This document shows, one piece after another, positions 26,653-38,633 of a DNA stretch of 64,000 nucleotides. Each line of letters starts with the position of its first letter. Position 1 is the first letter of the stretch. The notes below the pieces were generated by a model. The model had not been told where the DNA came from. It worked only from the letters and a program-made list of their open reading frames with translations, and searched no databases. Both the position numbers and the translations under genes were made by a program. The stretch is from the NCBI GenBank assembly GCA_002104895.1, contig MCFG01000017.1, forward strand, positions 1-64,000, written 5' to 3'. Source of the stretch: Anaeromyces robustus (Eukaryota > Neocallimastigomycota > Neocallimastigomycetes > Neocallimastigales > Neocallimastigaceae).

Positions 26653-29600
26653 GATTTCTTAAGTCATCCAGGAAAATTTATTTGTAATTTAATACCAAAT
26701 GAAAATGGTATTATTAGTATTCCATTAAGTTCAATCAATGAAGATTATTCTTATATGGAAATAATTGCCATTAGTTCTTCTGGATCTATTTCGAAAACTA
26801 TAGATTCTAGACCATTAACTTCAATGACTCAAAATGTTACGGATGTATCTATGAATTCAAAACTTAATAAGGATAAATATTATACAGAAAAAAGAGAAAT
26901 AGCAACTGTTGCTACTGGTGAATCATTAGAAATTCTTGCTTCATCTGGAACTAGAATAACAACTATTGAATCTATTGCTAAAGTATTATCTCTTGCATCT
27001 ATTATTAATCCTTCTTTATCTAGTGATATTAATGAATTTTTACCAATACTTTCTAAATGGAAATCATTTAATTTCAAAGAAAAAAGTCAAAAATATTCTA
27101 CTCATATTTGTAATGAATTTAATATCTTTATATATTTCAAAGATAGAGAATTCTTTAATCAAGTTATTATGCCATTTATAAAAAGTAAATTAGTTAAATG
27201 CTTTATAGATAAATGGCTTTTAAATGAAGATTTAATTGGATATATTGAAGATTCTAAAAAATTTAGTTCTTTAAATGATTTTGAACTTATACTTTTATAT
27301 CATTCTTTCAAAGATCAAGAAGCTATTGCAGAAAAATTAAAAAATAATTTAACCCATAAAATTGAAAGAATGGAAAAGAATATAAAATCAAAAACTAATG
27401 AAATTAAAAAAATATTTGATACTATTATAGAATATGGTAAAGAATTAAATAATGAAGATTATGAAGAAGATGGAAGTGAAGATGAAGATAATAATGCTAT
27501 TGAAGAAGAAGTAGCAGTAGAAGAAGAAGAAGTAGAAGAAGAAGAAGAAGATTATGATGAAGATGTAGGTTTTGAATTAGATGAAGTCGCTCCAGGTGGT
27601 GGAAGAAGAAGCTTTTTTAGATCAGCACCAGGTGCTGGTTTATCTCGTAATGGACCTTTAAAGATGATGAGAAGACAACCAATGGTAATGGAAGCAGCAG
27701 CAGCACCACCACCACCAATGATGGCTCCAGGAGCAACAGCAATGGCTCTAGGAGCAGCACCAATGTCACTATCACGAAATATGATGTTAGAACCAAAATT
27801 AATGGGTGTTAAAATGCAATCAAACAGTATAAAAAAACTAGATAGTATTAAAAAGAAAGTACAAAATGAAGGTGCTATGTTTTATGAAGAAATTGAAAAA
27901 ACTACTATTTGGTGTGAAACTGGTAATTGGAAATCTTCAATAAGTGATAAAGTTAATATTGAAATGAATCCATTCTGGAAAGATGTTTTTGAAAATTCAA
28001 ATACTAATAAAGAAGGACAAGTTTTATCAAAAAATTTCATATATATTCTTAAAAAATCATTTACAGAATTAATTTTTGCATGTGCTTTAATGGATTTACC
28101 TTTATCAAGTAAAGAAAATCAAGAAATTACATTAAATTCTCAAACCTATAAAATTAATACTAAATCTAATATTGTTATTTTATATAAACAATTAATGGTA
28201 AGTTTATTAATAATTATATATTATATATATAATTTTTAATTTAAATTTGAAAAAAAAATAAAAAAAAAAAAAAAAATAAAAAATAAATAAAAAAATAAAA
28301 AATATAAATATAATAGAAATGAAAATAGAAATATAATAAAAATATATACAATAGAAATATAATAGAAATATAAAGAAAAATATATTAATATATTAATAAT
28401 AATTATAATTTATTGTTTAAAATATTCAATTTTTATAGGAAACTGAATTCCAAAAGAATGATACTATAATTTGTTTAAGAAGTTACTTTGATCCAGAAAA
28501 AGAAAAATTAATGAAGAATGATGATGATGATGAAAATAAAAATAAGGCGAATCCAAATGATTTCGAACCAGGAAAGGTTTATGGTTGTGAAATTATTATT
28601 ACAAGTAAGTTTGTTTATATATTTAATTAAATATATATAATAATATATTTTATTTTATATATATATATATATTTTATATATAATTAATTAAAATATATAT
28701 TATTTTAAATTTTTATTTTTTATTATAATATAACAATAACAATAACAACAATAACAACAATAACATCAACAACAACAATAATAATAATAATAAAAAAAAT
28801 AGATGTTTCTGTTAGTACTAAATTCTTAGATGTTTTATATCAAATTCCAAATGGTGCTATATGTGTTAATTCAAGTAAAAAAACATCAATTGAACGTGTT
28901 AAGTTAAATAAATATTCATCAACGAATATTCAATATTATTTCTATTTCCCAAGTGTTGGCCAATATACTCATATTCCAGTTTATGTTTCTTATAAAGAAA
29001 AATATGTAATTGCTACGTCACCAGAAACTATTATTAATGTTTCTATTAAGAATAATGAAGATATTGTTTATAATTCATGGGTTGATATTTCTAGTTTTGG
29101 TAAGAATGAAGATGTATTAAGATGGTTAAAGAATGATCCATCAAGTATTAAACAATTAAATCAAGTTTATTGGAGATTAAAAGATAAATCCTTCTTTGAA
29201 AATGTTATTGAATTTTATAAAATGAATTGTGAATATGATAGTACTTTATGGTCTTATGGTTTATATCATGATAATATTGATATTTCTATTGAATATTTAT
29301 TAAATACTCCAAAATATTTAAATAATTATGAATTTATTTATTTAACTTGTCAAAAAATTATTATTGATAAAATTGAATCTAAGGAATTTACTTTATTAGA
29401 TTATTATCCATTAATAAATAAAAGAGGTAAAGTATTTAAAAATAAAAATAAAAAAAAAAAATAATAATAATAAGAATAAGATTAAGAATAGGAATAGGAA
29501 TAAGAATAGGAATAAAAAATAATAAATCATTATTATCATTTTATTTAATATTATTTTTTTATTTACTTATTTATTTACTTATATATTTATTAATAATTTT

Positions 29601-30796
29601 TATAAATAACTTATTATATATATATATATTATTATAATAATTAAAATTTAGTTCATAAATTATCTGAAGAAAATGGAAGTAAAATGATTTCAAATAAAGA
29701 ATTTTCAGATTATTATGATGATTTATTAATTTATTTATTCCATAAACCAATTAATAATTATACTTCAAGAGATTATCTTCAATTCATTTGCTGTCTTCTT
29801 TTACAAGATCGTATTGCCGATGCTATTATTATTTTTAAGATTTTTGAAGAAAAGTTTATGAATAATAATATTCCAAATAGTAATTCTATTAATGGATTAA
29901 TTCAAAGAGATTATATTGCTTCTTATTTAGATTTCTATGATGAAAATTATATTGATAAACATCAAGATAAGAAATTAAAGATTGCTCGTGAAAGATCAAT
30001 GAAATATGATAATTATCCCATTAAAAATTGGAATAATATGTTTTCAGAAATTATTCAATCCATTAAATATTTAGATGATAAAGGTAAAGCTGTTAGTACA
30101 GAAGATATTGAAGATAAAGAAAATAGAACATTAAAGATGAATAATATTATTGATAATACACCAACTCTTACAATGTCTATTGTTCATGATACTCTTAATA
30201 TCAAATATAGAAACTTAACACAATGTAAGATTTGTTATTATCCAGTAGATATTGAAATGCAATTTTCAGTACAACCTTTTATTATTTCTGAAAATAAAAA
30301 CAATCAAAAGAATGAAAAGAAATCTAATGTGACTTTCACTATGCCTAAAGATTCAGAATTAATTGAATTACCAGAAGGTAAAGAATCTATTGAAATTCCA
30401 TTAAATAAAAATTATATTCATCAACATACTATTGTTGAAGTTCAAGGAGGAGATGATTATTTCATTAAACAAAAATGTATTTATCAACCATCCAAATTAT
30501 CTATTCAAATGAATGAAAATCTTGGTATTCTTCGTGTATTCAAGCCCAATCCTGATACAAATAATAATAATAAACCATTTGTTATTGCACCAGGTGTTTA
30601 TGTTAAAGTATATTCTAAAGATAAATCAGATAAAGTTAGTTTTTGGAAAGATGGTTATACTGATTTATTAGGTAGATTTGATTATGTTACTGTAAGTTCT
30701 AATAGTAATATTTTAAATGTTAAAAAATTCTCTATTCTTGTTCTTTTCAATGATACTATGGGAGAAATTAAAGAAGTTAATCCACCAAAAATGTAG
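20855..30796 (+). CDS. Giant macroglobulin-like multidomain protein, 15 exons, 2,288 aa
   Basis: Exons: 20855-21145, 21422-22116, 22347-22458, 22586-22730, 22951-23290, 23502-23598, 23731-24217, 24519-24621, 24799-24990, 25196-25393, 25650-26377, 26654-28197, 28439-28604, 28803-29426, 29652-30796. All splice GT-AG in frame. No signal peptide is evident. Residues 1-560 are mixed alpha/charged. About 640-1120 read as beta-sandwich repeats resembling alpha-2-macroglobulin MG domains (VPENAVSIEASLKG; GKNGERISNYVVELKM; LQTDENGIIELGKLP). About 1180-1330 is helical (THICNEFNIFIYFKDREFF). Residues 1400-1438 are acidic and 1441-1512 are Gly/Ala/Pro/Met-rich, exposed and bait-like. QIPNGAICVN lies near 1713, a TPR-like helical stretch near 1940, and a terminal beta domain holds KDGYTDLLGRFDYV near 2239. 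From memory this resembles very long bacterial and protist proteins annotated as alpha-2-macroglobulin-like. I see no thioester CGEQ motif. Function is unknown; protease trapping is only a guess. The gene model is firm and the family tentative. Confidence 0.75.
22260..26652 (+). repeat. Recurrent (AAT)n tracts inside five introns of the giant gene
   Basis: AAT arrays of about 13-22 units occupy intron 2 (22260-22304), intron 3 (22476-22542), intron 4 (22890-22946), intron 5 (23452-23496) and intron 11 (26589-26652). In introns 4, 5 and 11 the array runs to within a few bases of the 3' splice site. Intron 13 has a related AAC/AAT array (28733-28792). The exons themselves have none of comparable purity. 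Confidence 0.9.
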
Positions 30797-31558
30797 AAAA
30801 AAAAATATATATATATATATATAATAAAACAATATAATCAATAAAAATTGTACAAGTATATATATTACAATAAAAATGAAATAATAATATAATATAAATA
30901 TATATAAGATGTATAAAAAAAAAAAAAAAAAACTGTACATAAATAATGTAAAAATATGTATAAACAATATTTACATGAAAAAAAAAAATTCCATGAATAT
31001 ATATTGATATATTCATGATTAAAATGTATTAATAGTTCATATTTTTTTTTAAATAATAATTGTAATTATAATAATAGTTATAAAAAAAAAAAAAAAAGAA
31101 TAATTAGCACTTAATAAAAAATAATAAAAAATATTAAAAATAATAAAATATTTATATATAAATTTATATGTCTTTTTTTTTTCTTTCTTTCTTATATAAT
31201 TATTATAATAATCTTGTAAAATTTTTAAAATGGATTTATTTAATATTTATGTGTTTTATTTTTAATGTAATAATTTTATCTTTTGTCCATTCTTTACTAT
31301 TGGAATTAAAATTCCATTATGCTTTATCACTTTTCAAAATGTTATTTTACATTCCTTGAATGAGAAGAAGTTAAAAGTTTTTTTTTTAACTTCTTTTCTT
31401 TTTTTCATTTATTTAATATTATTTAATTTAATATATAAAGAATATATTATCTTTATGGCAATATAATACTAAAGGTGTCAACATCAAAATGGTAAGGCAT
31501 GAAATATTATTCCGATACATTAATGTGATAATATATGTATCAAAATTAATAATAATAA
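30797..31558. other. Downstream region of the giant gene
   Basis: The 3' flank is AT-rich with several AATAAA-like stretches near 30825-30845 that may serve polyadenylation. Hairpins occur at 30992-31017 (11-bp arms, CATGAATATAT) and 31365-31395 (10-bp arms AAGAAGTTAA, 11-nt loop including a T-run). The 63-codon Leu/Phe/Ile frame at 31168 is probably spurious. Confidence 0.5.
30992..31017. other. 11-bp hairpin about 200 bp after the giant gene
   Basis: CATGAATATAT pairs perfectly with ATATATTCATG across an ATTG loop. It may lie in or just beyond the 3' UTR. Any role in 3' end formation is inference. Confidence 0.5.
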
Positions 31559-31559
31559 C

Positions 31560-31613
<54 letters not shown>

Positions 31614-31686
31614 TAATAATTAATAATAATAACAATAATTAATAATAATAATAATTAATAATAATAATAATAACTATAATAATAAT

Positions 31687-31717
<31 letters not shown>

Positions 31718-31731
31718 TAATAATAATAATA
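31559..31731. repeat. (TAA)n microsatellite, left flank of LINE fragment
   Basis: A TAA/AAT array of about 170 bp with occasional CTA, CAA and TTA interruptions. It abuts the LINE fragment directly, and another TAA array follows that fragment's poly(A). The retrotransposon therefore sits inside a TAA microsatellite. Confidence 0.9.
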
Positions 31732-31732
31732 T

Positions 31733-32431
31733 AGCAAAGGTTTTAGGTGGATACTTAGGGCAAGATGTGGATATAAAATCGATGCTAGAGTTGCTAAAGC
31801 TGCAAAAATGATTAATAATTCTTGTCCTAATTGTTGTTCATGTTGTTTCCATTGTGACAGTTATCAGAGAATTGATCATTGGTTTATGAATTGTTTCTTA
31901 TTTAAAAATCTTCGTATTGATCACTTCTCTGATCTAGATAGAAAGTTTTTTTATTTTTTAGATAGTCTTTTTAATAGTTTAGTTAGGACCAGTAATAACC
32001 CTAGTGTAGATAATAGAATTAATAGTATTGTTAAGGGTTATAAAAATAGTAATAATATGAGGATTAATAGTATTAGTAATATAGATATATTAGGTAATAA
32101 AAAAATAGTTAATAGGTATAGTATTTATATTTTTTTAATTGGTGGAAGGGATTATGGTTTTAGTGATAGAATTAACAATAGTCCATACAAAATGGAATGG
32201 GAATGTTTGTTTAAGTGTCAGACTGAATCTGGTACTTATTCAAAATCCCCATTCTTGTTGCGATCTGCGGCTCTATTGAATGATATCATGCCTATTGTCT
32301 GTAAAAGACAACATATATTGTTCAATAAATTTAAAACCAACCTCTCCAGGAACGTCAATGCTGATAACACAGTAGGACAGCCTAGTAGGGGAAATGCCGA
32401 TCCTATTTCCGACCCTAGTGGAATAGGTTAG
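31733..32431 (+). pseudogene. C-terminal fragment of LINE ORF2 (zf-RVT-like)
   Basis: The frame opens at the truncation point and runs 232 codons to TAG at 32429-32431. Upstream of the first ATG (31808) it already reads coding sequence: KGFRWILRARCGYKIDARVA. Next comes CPNC (Cys at 31823 and 31832), then IDHWFMNC with His at 31877 and Cys at 31892: CX2CX14HX4C. This layout (basic stretch, CPxC, then HWxxxC) is that of the zinc-finger end of LINE reverse transcriptases. The rest, Asn/Ser/Ile-rich and ending PISDPSGIG, is not recognised. No reverse-transcriptase core is present, so it cannot act alone. The internal ATG at 31808 is not a genuine gene start. Confidence 0.7.
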
Positions 32432-32629
32432 ATCAATTTTACTTTAATTCTATATTTAGAATTAAGGGCTTGTATGGATTTATTGTTTTTAAATATTATT
32501 ATACTATTTTTTTTTCCCTCCAGTATTATTTATTATTATCTATAATATATTACTGGTTTTTTATTTTTTTAGTATCATTTTTTTCATTATGTGTTTTTTT
32601 ATGATTCATGTATTTTAATATTTAAATTC

Positions 32630-32635
32630 AATAAA
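32630..32635 (+). terminator. AATAAA polyadenylation signal of the LINE fragment
   Basis: AATAAA lies 25 bp before the start of the 25-nt poly(A) tract, the expected spacing for cleavage and polyadenylation of the element's RNA. Confidence 0.65.
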
Positions 32636-32682
32636 AGTGATGTACAAATTGTGTGCCATAAAAAAAAAAAAAAAAAAAAAAA

Positions 32683-32684
<2 letters not shown>

Positions 32685-32742
<58 letters not shown>
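32685..32742. repeat. (TAA)n microsatellite, right flank of LINE fragment
   Basis: About 19 TAA units follow the poly(A) directly, matching the array left of the element. Confidence 0.9.
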
Positions 32743-32747
<5 letters not shown>

Positions 32748-33541
32748 TAAAAAAAAATAATAATTTTTAACTTTTTATAACATGAACAAATGTTAAGTAG
32801 TTTTATCATATTATCTTCATTTTTCATGTTTATTTTTAAGTATTTTTTTACAATACAATGTTAATATTAAAAATACTATCATGGTATTAATATATAATAA
32901 ACAAATACATGAAAATTAATAGTTAATTTAATATAATTTAATTTTAAACTGTTGCGGAATATATAAAAAAATAATAATTCGTAAATATACAATGTAATAT
33001 TTTGATATTATTATATATTAATTTTATTATTTAATATTATTAAAAATTTTAATATTTTTGTGTAACTAATATTAATTTTCAATTACTTTTTGATTTATTA
33101 TAAAACAAATAAAAAATTGAAATTTTAAATATTATATAATTATATTTATATATAAGTATATACTTTTTTAAGTTCTAAATTTTAATTTATATTTAAATTA
33201 AATTTTTTTGTTAATATATATATATTTTTTATTTTTTTTTTATTTTATTCTCTAAAAGATGTTAATTTCTAAACAACCTTTTTAATAGACGTAATCTCTT
33301 TCTTTTTTTTTTTTTTTTTTTTTTTTCCAATAAATTAATATTTCATTTCTTTAAAAGAAATAAATATAAAAGAATAAAGAAAAAAAATAATTATAAAAGT
33401 AAAATTAATTGAAGATTAAAAAATAATTCTATATAAAAATAAAAAATTATATAAGAATTTTAAAATAAGAATTATTTAAAAAAAACTTAACAACTCAATA
33501 TAATACAAAATTTTTTTTAAAAAAAAAACAACAAATAAATA
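32743..33541. other. Intergenic A/T region upstream of COPI-associated gene
   Basis: No gene seen. AT-rich throughout, with a T22-type run near 33304-33326. The A-rich 5' leader of the next gene occupies the last 50 bp or so. Confidence 0.6.
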
Positions 33542-34500
33542 ATGATGTTTACAATTAAAAAAGATATGGATAAGAATATTAAAATTTTATATTATTTTTC
33601 ACTTGTCTCTGCCGTATTAATGGCAATTGAAGGTATTAATAATTAATTTATTTTTTATTGTTTTATTAATCAATCTAAAACGAATTTTAGATTATGTATT
33701 TAAATTTTATATATAATTAATAAAATAAAAAATAAAATTTTAATAAGATTAAATATAATTAAATAACTAAAATTATAAAAATAATAAATAAAATAATAAA
33801 TAATACAATTGTAATTTAATAATTAATTATTAATATATTTCTATACATTTAGGCATTATATATATTTTAATAAATCCATTTTCTTTTAATGGTTTTATTA
33901 TAGGTATTGTATATATAAGAATATTTAAAAACTATACATTTTATATTATAATTTTTATTTACATTCTAATGATTTTTTTTTTATCTATATGAATATTTTA
34001 AATTTTCTTTTATAATAATATATATAATATATATTCTCTTTTGATATTTTTTAAATTGAATACTATTTAAATATTATTTACAAAGGTATTGTTACTATCT
34101 TTATAAGTTTTGTATTATGCCTTACCCAAATTTCAAATGAAAATAAAATACAGAATATTATTAAAAAATATTGCCCATTTTTATTTACTTATATTGGTCG
34201 TGGTGCTATTTTAGTATTCTTTGGTTGTATTATTCTTACAACTCATCTTATATTAATTATTTTTTCATCAACTATTATATTTGTTGGTATTCTATTTATT
34301 TTATTACACTTCATTAGTAAAAATCACTATGAAGAAGAAAAAGAGGTATATACAATTTAATTAATATTATTTATGATAAATTAATTTATTTTTGTATGTA
34401 TGTATTTACTTATAATATATGTATGTTTGTCTGTATATATTAATAATTTTATATATAGATTTTTGGATGGGCACCAAATTTCTCTGAAGAAGTTGTTTAA
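33542..34500 (+). CDS. Four-TM Golgi/COPI-associated (TVP15-like) protein, 4 exons
   Basis: Exons 33542-33632, 33853-33903, 34086-34345 and 34459-34500 join through GT-AG introns into 147 residues. Four hydrophobic segments are visible at about 14-36, 43-63, 84-100 and 102-124, with short loops. Segment three starts with YIGRGAILVFFG, like the R-G-(L/I) motif in COPI-associated/TVP15 family proteins, small tetraspanning proteins of late Golgi membranes. The N terminus is Lys-rich; the C terminus, HYEEEKEIFGWAP, is acidic and probably cytosolic. Length matches that family's usual 130-160 residues. Two adjacent ATGs exist at 33542 and 33545; I chose the first. The family call rests on topology and the GRG motif; another small tetraspanning family is possible. 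Confidence 0.65.
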
Positions 34501-34691
34501 ATATCAACATATTAATTTTATTTTAAATATCAACTCAAAAGAAAAAAAAAAAAGAATAAATATTATTATTTAAAATAACGTATACTATCCTATCTATACT
34601 ATACAACTATCTAAATTGTAAAATAATAATATATAAAATATTATTAGTTTTTTATTACTTATTATTGAGACAACAATTAAAAAAGAAAGTC

Positions 34692-34724
<33 letters not shown>

Positions 34725-34928
34725 AAGTATACATATCATATCACATTATATTAAAATATTATTATTTTTAAAATGGTTATGATTAATCAAAATTAACTGT
34801 AAATAATAGTAATAAAAAAAAGCTTTTGTAAAATATTAATTCAATATATTATTATATTCAGTAAATATATTTATACAAAAATTATTAAAAATATATATTT
34901 TTAAAATAAAGGAAATAATTTGTATTTA

Positions 34929-34965
<37 letters not shown>

Positions 34966-35442
34966 TAAAGAATAAAAAAAATAGACTACATATAACCATG
35001 AAAAAAAAAAGTAATAATATTAAAATACATAATTATTATACTAATATTAAAAAAAAAAAGAAATAACAAGAAAATAATAATTAAAAATTATTTTATTATT
35101 ATTAATAATAATTAATAATAACAAAATAATGAATTTTTATATCATTAATAACAATAAAAATAATAATAATATTAATAATAAAATATAAAATAGTAATAAA
35201 AAAGAATTTAATAACAATAATATATTTATTATTTGTAATGTTTAAAATTATTTTTATATTATTATATTATTATATTTTTTTTATTTACTAGAATAATCAT
35301 TGATAAATATTATAATATTTTATTTAATGTTATTATTATTTATTAATTAATAATTTGGTTCTATTCTTTTTTTTCATATAATAATCATTATTATAATATT
35401 AAACATACAAACAAAAAAAATAAACTCTTATAAATAAATTAA

Positions 35443-35473
<31 letters not shown>

Positions 35474-37451
35474 ATGAATGAATAATATATTCATTATTTA
35501 TTTATTTAATTATTTTATTTATTAATTTAATTTAATTTATTTATTTATTTATTTACTTATTTACTTATTTACTTATTTACTTATTTATTTTATTTTATTT
35601 ATTTATATTTATTTATTTACTCAATTTTAATATTTAGCGTCCTGTTTATATATTTTCATTTTTAATTATTATGTTTAAAATAGTCTAAAGTTTTATTATA
35701 ATTAATGTTTTATTAGTTAAGTATATATATATGTATATATATTTAACCAATATTTTGTTATATTATATAATATTTCTTTTTCATTATTAGTCTTATACTA
35801 TAATAGTTAAGTTATAGAATACACCAAATATGATTTTTTACCTAACTTAAAAAAATCAAACATTTAATGAAATCTACAAAAAATTACATAATATTAGATA
35901 TGATTGGTTGATAGAATACTATAATGTATAGTAATTCAATATATTTAATATATTATAATATATAACTAATTAAAATGTTAAAATAAATATTTAAATAATA
36001 TAAATTATTAAAAATTTATAATATTTAAAATATTTATTAAGAAAAATCTCTCTCTTTTTTTTTTTAAGTATATATTTATAATCTTTAAATCATTTATGAA
36101 TAGAAATATTTATAGATATTTATAGTTATTATTTGTTTTTATTTGTATTTAGATGTATTATTTATATAAATCAATATTGTTAATAATTCTTACTGTAACC
36201 TTTTTTTAATTGTTTAAAAAAGGGTATTAAATTATAATAAAAATAAATAAACTTTTTTTTCTTTAATAAATTTCATTTTTTTTCTTATTTGATTTGACGA
36301 TCTATTTTTTAAAGATTCATTATTATATTAAATCTAGATAGTAATAATATATATATTTTATATATACCACATTTAAATTTTTTATATATTATCCATTTAT
36401 TAAATTATATTCATCAATTTTATAATCTTTTATTTCTTTTTTTTTATTATATATAGTATATATATAATATAATATTTTTTTTTAATATAAAAATTAATAA
36501 ATATTTTTTTATTTTTATATTTTTTTTTTTTTTTTTTTTTAAAATTTTGTTTTATAATTTAATTTCATATTAAACATTAACATATATTAGTTATATAATA
36601 ACAAGTAGAATTATTTTTTGATAATTTTATAATCAATAATAATCCTTTCTTTTTTGTAAAGTAAGTTAAATAATAAATAGACAATAAATATATATTTAAA
36701 ACATAAAGAATATTATCTTTCAAAATTCATGTTATCTATTGATGAATAAACAATAATATAAATAAAAAAGGAAAAACTGTAATATATTTAAATTATTAAA
36801 TTATAAAATTCAGAAATCAAATTTAAGAAATCCAAAAAAAAAAATATTATAATTATTTTTTTATTTTTATTACTAAAAGTAATAATAATAATATATGCTA
36901 TTATGTAAATCATTTGTTTTATATTTTTTTATATATTATTTTTGTTATTTTTTTCTTTCAAAAATTTTCACTAATTCAAATTTTTACATTATAAAATCTC
37001 ATTTCAAAAGATAATTATAACAATGATAATGATAAATAAATGAATAATAAAACAGATAACATAAATATTTATTTATATTTATATATACTTTGTTTTTAAG
37101 CATTTGTTATAATATTATCAAATAGTTTAAATAACTTTTTTTTTCTTCAAAAAAAAAAAAAAATAGTATTTAAAATTTAATTTTAGTAATAAATAATAAA
37201 AATAATTCTTTATATGGAAAAATATTAAACTTTTTAATAAATTTATATAATTGTAATAAAACAATCTAATACTTTTTTTTTTTATTTTATATATATATTA
37301 TATCACAATAGATATAACTTTTCGTTGTACAAATCGTCAATTCATTTCAATTAAAATTAAATTAAAATATAATTTTATAATAATATAATTAAATTAATTT
37401 AATTGAAAAAAATTCAAAATATAAATAAAATATTATAATAAATTAAAAAAA
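34501..37451. other. Intergenic region, no gene seen
   Basis: Nearly pure A/T with AAT arrays (34929-34964), TTTA/ACTT arrays (35530-35600) and short inverted repeats. I find no splice-linked open frames, no tRNA and no GC island. The last 60 bp before 37452 is the A-rich leader of PEX11. Confidence 0.6.
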
Positions 37452-38633
37452 ATGACTACTACTGTTGCCGAAAAACAAATTTCAGACAATGCCAAGAATT
37501 TACTTATTAGACCACCAGTTACTTTAATAGAATATGTAGCCCTTCGTTCACCTTTACTTAGACACATTACAAGACAACTTTTAACTTTACGTCAAGTTAT
37601 GTTAATTTCTGATGGTAGAGATAAAGTTCTTAAAGTTTTCCAATATTTCTCAAAAGCATTTTTATGGGCATCAGATGTTGAAAACAATAAAGAAAGAGGT
37701 TTTAAATATACTGAAAATATAAATTGTTTAATTGCTCAATTTTCTATAACCAGAAAATTATTAAGACTTTTCCATGCTACTGATCCAATTAATAAAATAT
37801 ATAATATTCCATTAGCTTATGGTAATCAATATACACGTCATCAAAAAATTATGACAACTTTAGATATTATTGATGGTTTTGTTTGTTTAGCCAATGATAT
37901 TGTAGATGATATTGTTTGTCTTTCTAAAATTGGTGTTTTAGATAGAAGCTTAGCTAAAAAATATTCACCATATTCTGCTAGACTTTGGATGACAGGTATA
38001 TGGCTTGATCTTAATTCTGTTTATCAAAGAATTGCAGCTACTAATAGAGCACTTGAAAATGCCAATACTAAAGAAGAAGTTATAAGATTTGTTCGTGAAA
38101 AAGAACGTCATTATTATGACTTTATTAAATTATTATTTGATCTTGTCTTCTGTATTGGTGATTGTTGGCCAACATTTGTAAGTATTTAAATCTTACAGTT
38201 ATAAAGTAAATAAATATAATAATAGTCTTTATATATAAATATATATATATTTATTTATTTATTTATTTTAAATAATTTTATATGAATGTAATATAAATTT
38301 TAAAATTTTTAATTTTATTAATTTCTTTTTATTTATTTTATTTTATTTTATTTTATTATTATTTTATTATTTTTTTTATTTTACATTATAGTATAAGAGT
38401 GGTGGTTGGCAAGCAATTTCAGGTTCACTTTCTGGATTTATGGTAAAAATTTTTTTGTTAATATATATTAATATTTTTTTTTATTTAAATTATGTTAAAA
38501 TATTTTTTAATAATATTTATTAATTATATTTCTAATTATCATATATATTTTTAAAATTTAAAAAAAAAAAAAAAAAAAAAAACAGTCTCTCTTTAAAATA
38601 TGGAGAAGATTCGAAGACAATTTACTTTGTTAA
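37452..38633 (+). CDS. PEX11-family peroxisomal membrane protein, 3 exons
   Basis: Exons 37452-38177, 38392-38442 and 38586-38633 give 274 residues. PEX11 proteins curve and elongate the peroxisomal membrane before fission. Seen: an N-terminal amphipathic half with DGRDKVLKVFQYFSK (about 54-68) and QFSITRKLLRLF, where PEX11 family members have their conserved helices. A hydrophobic acidic stretch LDIIDGFVCLANDIVDDIV follows near 137-155, then FIKLLFDLVFCIGDCWPTF near 224-242, then GGWQAISGSLSGFMSLFKIWRRF, matching the terminal W-Q-x-x-S-G and K-x-W pattern of the family. Length is typical (230-280). The stop follows three short coding segments with in-frame GT-AG junctions. Its presence is notable because the window otherwise suggests a strict anaerobe. 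Confidence 0.8.

Larger units (their letters stand above)
31732..32684 (+). mobile_element. 5'-truncated LINE retrotransposon (3' end, poly-A tail)
   Basis: A less A/T-biased 950-bp block lies between two TAA arrays. It starts mid-codon in an open frame and carries the cysteine-rich C-terminal end of a LINE reverse-transcriptase ORF. A 3' UTR with AATAAA at 32630-32635 and a 25-nt poly(A) (32660-32684) complete it. Truncation at the 5' side with an intact tail is the normal outcome of incomplete target-primed reverse transcription. The target-site duplication cannot be delimited because both sides are TAA repeat. Whether it belongs to the same family as the long LINE at the right edge cannot be told, since that copy's 3' end is outside the window. 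Confidence 0.75.

Noticed and set aside
31168-31359. 63-codon Phe/Leu/Ile frame after the giant gene
   Set aside because: Low-complexity hydrophobic translation of T-rich DNA without recognisable features; a small membrane peptide cannot be supported.
31808-32431. Independent 207-residue Cys-rich gene starting at ATG 31808
   Set aside because: Coding character continues upstream of this ATG to the truncation point and matches a LINE C terminus; it is a fragment, not a gene.
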